Assembly: GCA_002339125.1 (NCBI GenBank)
Contig: DDJQ01000023.1
Location: 36,590-72,537, forward strand
Length of the DNA: 35,948 nt
Source of the DNA: Alteromonadaceae bacterium UBA2620
Lineage (GTDB): Bacteria > Pseudomonadota > Gammaproteobacteria > Enterobacterales > Alteromonadaceae
Direction of reading: 5' to 3'
Shown: positions 31,667 to 35,948 of the stretch, in pieces
How positions within the stretch are numbered: the stretch's first letter is position 1
Layout: every line of letters begins with the position of its first letter
Made by a program: the position numbers and the translations under genes
The notes under the pieces: model-generated
The model's input: the letters and a program-made list of their open reading frames with translations, nothing else
What the model was told of the DNA's origin: nothing
Database searches by the model: none

Positions 31667-33571
31667 ATGAAAAAAATACTACAACAAAGCATTGTAGTGG
31701 CAGGGTTAATAGCAGGAACACCGGCAAATGCCGAACAGGAAATCTCCGTTGTTGAGAGCTTTGCCATTCAACCCGCTATTCGAAGCGTACAATTGTCACC
31801 AGATGGTAAACAACTGGCGCTGGTAAGGGCCACCAGTAAGGATGGCGATTACATTATAGAGATTCATCAGACCAACAGTCTGGCCAAAGAGCCGGTAACG
31901 TTGGGCGCAGATAAAATGCGTGTGTCGGGTGTTAGCTGGTTAAATAACGAAAAAATCGGCGTTAGCTTCCGTCAATTGCTTGAGGATCGCGGAAGAAAAT
32001 ACTGGGTAACGAAGTTTGCCGTTACGGATGCCGATGGCAAAGGAGACTGGCTTATCCCATTCAGGGATAAAGGTAATGTCAACTTTTCTTTAATCGATAG
32101 GCTGGCAAATGACGATGACAGCGTACTGGTAGAAATTGATATAAACGACAACTGGATCCCGGATGTCGTGAAATTGAATATTAATAACGGTCGTACCAAC
32201 ACCGTATTGCGTGGTTCCACAAAAGTCAGTAACAGTTTTGGGGTTGATAAAGATGGCGAAGTTCGAATCGGTCAGGGCTGGAACAGAAGCGAACAAGCCA
32301 TAGAGACCTACGTCAGAGCCAAGGGAAGTGACGAATGGATATTGTTGCATTCGGCCAGTGGCGAGGATCGGTCTAACTTTACTGTTGCAGGGTTTAGCAG
32401 CAAGGATCCAAATAAAATTCATGTTATTACTAACCACGGTGAAGACACCACGGGCGTGTATCTGTTGGATATTAAAAGCGGCGAATACAGTGAGCGCTTA
32501 TTCGGGCTGAAGGGCCTGGATGTTGATGGGATCCGCTACGCAAATGACGGCCATGTTATAGGCTATACCTATACCGCCAAATTCTATCAGACGTTTTATG
32601 AAGATGCCGAGTGGCAGGCGATACAAGACAGTATCAATGGCTTAAGCCCCAAAGGGCGGGTCTCTGTAACCAGTACTTCCGATGATCACAATCAGATGGT
32701 GGTATTAACCCAGGCGTCAGATGATCCCGCTAGTTACTATTTACTCAGTAATAAAAAAGATCTGGTTAAACTCGGTGAGCGAATGCCATTTATCGACAAA
32801 TCAAAGCTCGGTAAAAATCTATATATCTCTTATAAAGCGCGCGACGGGCGAAAAATTAACGCCTATGTCACACGTCCGACAGTGGGTAAAGCCCCCTATC
32901 CAACCGTTGTCTTACCCCATGGTGGGCCCTGGGCACGTGATTCAGCCATCTTCGATGACTGGGCACAATTACTGGCCTCACATGGTTACCTGGTCATTCA
33001 GCCAAACTTTCGCGGATCAACCGGATACGGCCTGGCACATTGGAAGGCTGGCGATAAGAACTGGGGCTTAGCTATGCAGGATGACCTTGACGATGCCGCT
33101 AATTTTCTGGTGTCCAAAGGGCTTGCAGATAAAAGTAAACTGGCAATGTTCGGCTGGAGTTATGGCGGGTATGCAGCTTTCGCTGCAACATTGCGGGAGC
33201 CGAATATTTATCAGTGTACAGTAGCCGGCGCCGGGGTAAGTGATTTATCCAGAATTAACGCAACGCTGAACGACAGCCCGCTATTATCCAAGCTGCAAAA
33301 ACCTACTATTGATGGGGTAAACCCGGTGGAAAATGTGGCAAAAGCCAATGTCCCGATTCTGGTTATCCACGGTGATATTGACCAACGAGTGCCCATTGAA
33401 CACAGCGATAGCTTTGTTGCCGAGTTAAAAAGGCTCAACAAGGATCACAAATACGTGGTGCTTGAAGGGGCTGATCACTTTAGCGACACGCTCTTTTACG
33501 ATCATAAAATGCAATTTTATGGTGAGCTTATCGACTGGCTCGACAACAAATGTGGCATGGCACCGCAATAA
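31667..33571 (+). CDS. S9 family (prolyl oligopeptidase/DPP-like) serine peptidase
   Basis: A 634-residue exported alpha/beta-hydrolase peptidase. Signal peptide ends GTPANA. The N-terminal half is a beta-propeller (SVQLSPDGKQLALV, GVSWLNNEKIGVSF), and the catalytic domain starts near residue 385 (YKARDGRKINAYV). Catalytic Ser498 in GWSYGGYAA, Asp572 in HGDIDQRVP, His604 in GADHF. It would cleave short peptides, probably after Pro or Ala, in the periplasm. Follows the large TonB receptor, so it may process peptides that the receptor imports. AAGGA lies seven bases before the ATG. Confidence 0.94.
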   Translation: MKKILQQSIVVAGLIAGTPANAEQEISVVESFAIQPAIRSVQLSPDGKQLALVRATSKDGDYIIEIHQTNSLAKEPVTLGADKMRVSGVSWLNNEKIGVSFRQLLEDRGRKYWVTKFAVTDADGKGDWLIPFRDKGNVNFSLIDRLANDDDSVLVEIDINDNWIPDVVKLNINNGRTNTVLRGSTKVSNSFGVDKDGEVRIGQGWNRSEQAIETYVRAKGSDEWILLHSASGEDRSNFTVAGFSSKDPNKIHVITNHGEDTTGVYLLDIKSGEYSERLFGLKGLDVDGIRYANDGHVIGYTYTAKFYQTFYEDAEWQAIQDSINGLSPKGRVSVTSTSDDHNQMVVLTQASDDPASYYLLSNKKDLVKLGERMPFIDKSKLGKNLYISYKARDGRKINAYVTRPTVGKAPYPTVVLPHGGPWARDSAIFDDWAQLLASHGYLVIQPNFRGSTGYGLAHWKAGDKNWGLAMQDDLDDAANFLVSKGLADKSKLAMFGWSYGGYAAFAATLREPNIYQCTVAGAGVSDLSRINATLNDSPLLSKLQKPTIDGVNPVENVAKANVPILVIHGDIDQRVPIEHSDSFVAELKRLNKDHKYVVLEGADHFSDTLFYDHKMQFYGELIDWLDNKCGMAPQ

Positions 33572-33594
33572 TTAAAGGCCAGAGGTAGTTAAAC

Positions 33595-33620
33595 AAGGCG
33601 GGGTTCATCCCGCCTTTTCA
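33595..33620 (+). terminator. Intrinsic terminator after S9 peptidase
   Basis: Perfect 8-bp stem AAGGCGGG/CCCGCCTT (33595-33602, 33609-33616), loop gttcat, followed by TTC. Good hairpin with a short T-run. Confidence 0.7.
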
Positions 33621-33799
33621 ATTTACAAAGCATCTTATTCTTTACGCTTGTCTGATTAATATCTTCCTTTATAACAGCGTTACCGGGCAGGTATTTTACC
33701 AGTGACGGTTTTCTGATTTACTAAGTTACGGAAAAAAATTGTCTGAAGTCTGCTGACTGTAACCATTGATGGAATCCTTAACCTTAGAATGGAAGCTAT

Positions 33800-35644
33800 A
33801 TGAAAAAGCGTAAAATTGTGCACAAGGATGTTTTAAAGACCGCTGTAATGAGTCTTATTGTCTCTGCTGGTTTAACCGGATGTGGTTCGGACAAAAGCGA
33901 CGACAACCCGCCGGCTGTTGCACCGCCTGTCAATAATCCTCCTGCCGCTGATTATCAACCTCTTAATGAGTTTTCTATCGGCAACGCTGTTGCACCAATC
34001 AATAGCTGGATGACCGCCTGGACGTTAAACGACCTGATCAAAACCACGGGCTTTGAAAACGACGAAACCTCGGCTGATGCGGTTTCGTGGCAATACACGA
34101 TAGATGGTAACTGGTATATGGGTGATGCCGGGCAAATAGTCACTGATGAATCAGGCTGGCCGACACAAATGATGTTGCGCAATGGTACCCGACCAACCAG
34201 CTTTGTGACCATTGTTTTAGGTGCTGATATTGCTAACGCCTATGCGCCAGGGGAATATCATCTGAGCTATGAGGGACAAGGTAATTTAGCGATCACCAAT
34301 GCCGAAATTACCGCTCAATCTGACGGAGCCATGACCTTACTTTACGATGGTGATGGCAGCATTTTTATAGAGATTACCGATACCGATCCGGATGGAACCG
34401 GAAATCATTTACGCAATATACAGCTACTGCGCCCTGACAGTCTGCCCAGCGAACGTTTTCACGCTGATTACCTGAACTATGTAACGCCGTTCTCTACCAT
34501 CAGACCTCTTCATATGAGCGGTGAGGAACCGGTGTATGCGTTTCCTGATGCTGATGGCGGGTACAGCTATTATCAGGGTGCCGGCGCCTGGGACCGCCGT
34601 AAACAAATTAGTGATGCTGGCTGGGGCGGCGCCATGGGCGCCCCTTATGAAGTAATGGTAGATTTAGCCAATCAGACTGACTCCGACCTCTGGCTTAACC
34701 TGCCACTGGCTGCAGATGACGACTACCTGTCTCAACTAGCCACTTTGATACTGGCGGAACTGGATGAAGACAGACAACTTATTATCGAATTAGGCAACGA
34801 ACTGTGGAACTGGTCTTATCCCTATGCCTTTGGCCGGTCATATGCGTTTGAGGCTGCTCAGCAACGCTGGCCAGGCCTGTTAGGAACCACACCGCCTTAC
34901 ATGCAAAATCCCATTGACGAGAACACCATGATCTTTAGTTGGCAGGCAGCCAGAACTATTGAAGCTGCCCGTGTTTTCAAACAAACCTGGGGAGATGAGC
35001 AAAACCGCATCAAAGTGATTTTAGCCGGTCAGTTTGGCGCATCAACACCCGAATGGGACCTAAACCGCTTGATTCTTGAAGCGCCGGTTTACGTAAATGA
35101 AGAAAGTGCGACAATCCCTGCACTGGAAGTTGATGCGCTGGCCGTGGGCGCTTACGTTAACGATCCATATCAGGAAGGGGCAACCATATTGCCCGGCGGC
35201 TTTGACCGCAGTAGCCCGGAAGCCTTTATTACCGACGCCATAAGTTACGTAAACGGCGTAAACCAGTTTACTGAACGCGCTGAGGAACCCGGAATGCGCT
35301 TTGCCGTGCGTTCTGATGTGGCATTAGCCGCTGAGTATAGCTTACCGCTCGTTGCCTACGAGGGAGGGCATCATTTTATCGGTAGCAGATTTACCCGGGA
35401 TGAGGTTGTCCCCCACGAACTGATGTATGAGGTATATCAGGCTCTTTTCACCATGTGGCAGGAAGAGGGCGCGGGGTTATTTGTTCATTTGCACGGCATT
35501 TTACCTCGCGGTCAGAATGAAGACGGTCAGGAGCCTGGCTTTTTTGAAAGTGAAAATTTTGGTATTAAAGAAACCCAACAACAGACCGAAAGTGAAGCCC
35601 CGCGCTACCGCGCTGTCATGGACGTTATACGCTCCCTGGAATAA
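33800..35644 (+). CDS. Clan-A-like glycoside hydrolase lipoprotein, family unknown
   Basis: A 614-residue predicted lipoprotein: lipobox LTGC (Cys28), then a Pro/Asn linker (DDNPPAVAPPVNNPPAADY). Residues about 50-215 look like a beta-rich region, and 220-610 like a TIM barrel. Glu334 in IELGNELWNWSY fits the acid/base position of clan GH-A (NE motif), and Glu521 in VAYEGGHH fits the nucleophile, 187 residues later, as expected. It probably hydrolyses an external polysaccharide at the cell surface; similar proteins are sometimes labelled cellulose-binding. The GH family and substrate cannot be read off here. It is preceded by a terminator, so it has its own promoter. Confidence 0.75.
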   Translation: MKKRKIVHKDVLKTAVMSLIVSAGLTGCGSDKSDDNPPAVAPPVNNPPAADYQPLNEFSIGNAVAPINSWMTAWTLNDLIKTTGFENDETSADAVSWQYTIDGNWYMGDAGQIVTDESGWPTQMMLRNGTRPTSFVTIVLGADIANAYAPGEYHLSYEGQGNLAITNAEITAQSDGAMTLLYDGDGSIFIEITDTDPDGTGNHLRNIQLLRPDSLPSERFHADYLNYVTPFSTIRPLHMSGEEPVYAFPDADGGYSYYQGAGAWDRRKQISDAGWGGAMGAPYEVMVDLANQTDSDLWLNLPLAADDDYLSQLATLILAELDEDRQLIIELGNELWNWSYPYAFGRSYAFEAAQQRWPGLLGTTPPYMQNPIDENTMIFSWQAARTIEAARVFKQTWGDEQNRIKVILAGQFGASTPEWDLNRLILEAPVYVNEESATIPALEVDALAVGAYVNDPYQEGATILPGGFDRSSPEAFITDAISYVNGVNQFTERAEEPGMRFAVRSDVALAAEYSLPLVAYEGGHHFIGSRFTRDEVVPHELMYEVYQALFTMWQEEGAGLFVHLHGILPRGQNEDGQEPGFFESENFGIKETQQQTESEAPRYRAVMDVIRSLE

Positions 35645-35670
35645 GCCTTTTTGTGGGTAATGGTTAATAA

Positions 35671-35706
35671 AAAGCCGCGCTGGCAGTTTGTCAGCGCGGC
35701 TTTATT
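35671..35706. terminator. Bidirectional terminator between GH-like gene and valS
   Basis: Perfect 12-bp stem AAAGCCGCGCTG (35671-35682) / CAGCGCGGCTTT (35692-35703), followed by TTTATTT on plus and by a T-run on minus. Ends both convergent genes. Confidence 0.9.
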
Positions 35707-35721
35707 TAGCCCTATCGTCAA

Positions 35722-35948
35722 TTAAAGCGCAGCAATTGTCTCGTGCTGAGCTTTCAGCTTAGCCAGCTGTGACTCAGAATCAGCCAGCTTGGCTTTTTCT
35801 TTTTCAATCACGGCTTTCGGCGCATTGCTAACAAACTTCTCGTTAGACAGCTTACCTTTAAAGCGGGCTACATCTTGTTCCAGTTTGCCCATGGCTTTGC
35901 CAATACGAGCAAGTTCGGCTTCTTTATCAATCAGCCCCGCCATGGGGA
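35722..35948 (-). CDS. valS: Valyl-tRNA synthetase, C-terminal end (partial)
   Basis: The minus-strand frame runs off the right edge and ends at 35722. It reads MAGLIDKEAELARIGKAMGK, then LEQDVARFKGKLSNEKFVSNAPKA and VIEKEKAKLADSESQLAKLK, the C-terminal coiled-coil arm of bacterial ValRS that contacts tRNA(Val). The Met at 35943 is internal, not the start. The catalytic part lies outside the window. Confidence 0.93.
   Translation of the reverse strand, partial: PMAGLIDKEAELARIGKAMGKLEQDVARFKGKLSNEKFVSNAPKAVIEKEKAKLADSESQLAKLKAQHETIAAL

Noticed and set aside
1..35948. CRISPR array, prophage or tRNA genes
   Set aside because: No regularly spaced direct repeats, no phage structural genes and no cloverleaf-type sequence were seen.

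Overview
The window looks like chromosomal DNA from a marine gammaproteobacterium of the Alteromonadales type. This rests on gene content: four TonB-dependent receptors of differing size, large receptors next to S9 peptidases, an azurin, a PQQ alcohol dehydrogenase, FumC under a Fur-like site, and a valS end. It is inference, since no rRNA or full-length phylogenetic marker is present. No tRNA, rRNA or CRISPR array was seen.

Region 1 (1-9.9 kb) is dominated by metal, probably iron, acquisition. A LysR regulator (5' part only in the window) is divergent from a catecholate-siderophore-type TonB receptor that is broken by a one-base frameshift. A DUF2271-DUF4198 pair follows. On the minus strand a putative operon of three small uncharacterised proteins leads into a second TonB receptor. 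It shares a Fur-like divergent promoter with a FagA-like gene and fumC, an arrangement that recalls the Fur-controlled fagA-fumC operon of Pseudomonas. A HmoA/IsdG-like monooxygenase with a small membrane protein and an unknown protein lies next.

Region 2 (10.9-17.7 kb) is mixed: a YbaN-like membrane protein, azurin, a PepSY membrane protein plus a diflavin reductase behind another Fur-like box, a membrane-anchored glutaredoxin-like protein, a lipoate-ligase-family protein, a DUF1707/LiaF-like protein and a HAD-type lipoprotein.

Region 3 (17.7-21.3 kb) is a decaying zinc-type locus. An FtsX/ATPase ABC pair is divergent from a DUF3299 gene across a perfect-core Zur box. The DUF3299 gene keeps only its two ends, and an IS630-type element sits just behind it. 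The element carries a LexA-like wHTH passenger gene, and its transposase lacks the segment holding the first catalytic Asp.

Region 4 (21.3-27.7 kb) has a two-PepSY periplasmic protein, a possible small RNA, an ExaA-like (Ca-type) PQQ alcohol dehydrogenase, a pentapeptide-repeat protein, and a TonB receptor with a 56-residue loop of mostly Asp/Glu. GGG-N7-CCC inverted repeats and a shared 13-mer lie upstream of both the dehydrogenase and this receptor, which suggests co-regulation.

Region 5 (28.4-35.6 kb) is a plus-strand nutrient-scavenging run: a 1074-residue TonB receptor with EF-hand-like Ca loops, an S9 peptidase and a glycoside-hydrolase-like lipoprotein. The window ends in the C-terminal coiled coil of valyl-tRNA synthetase.
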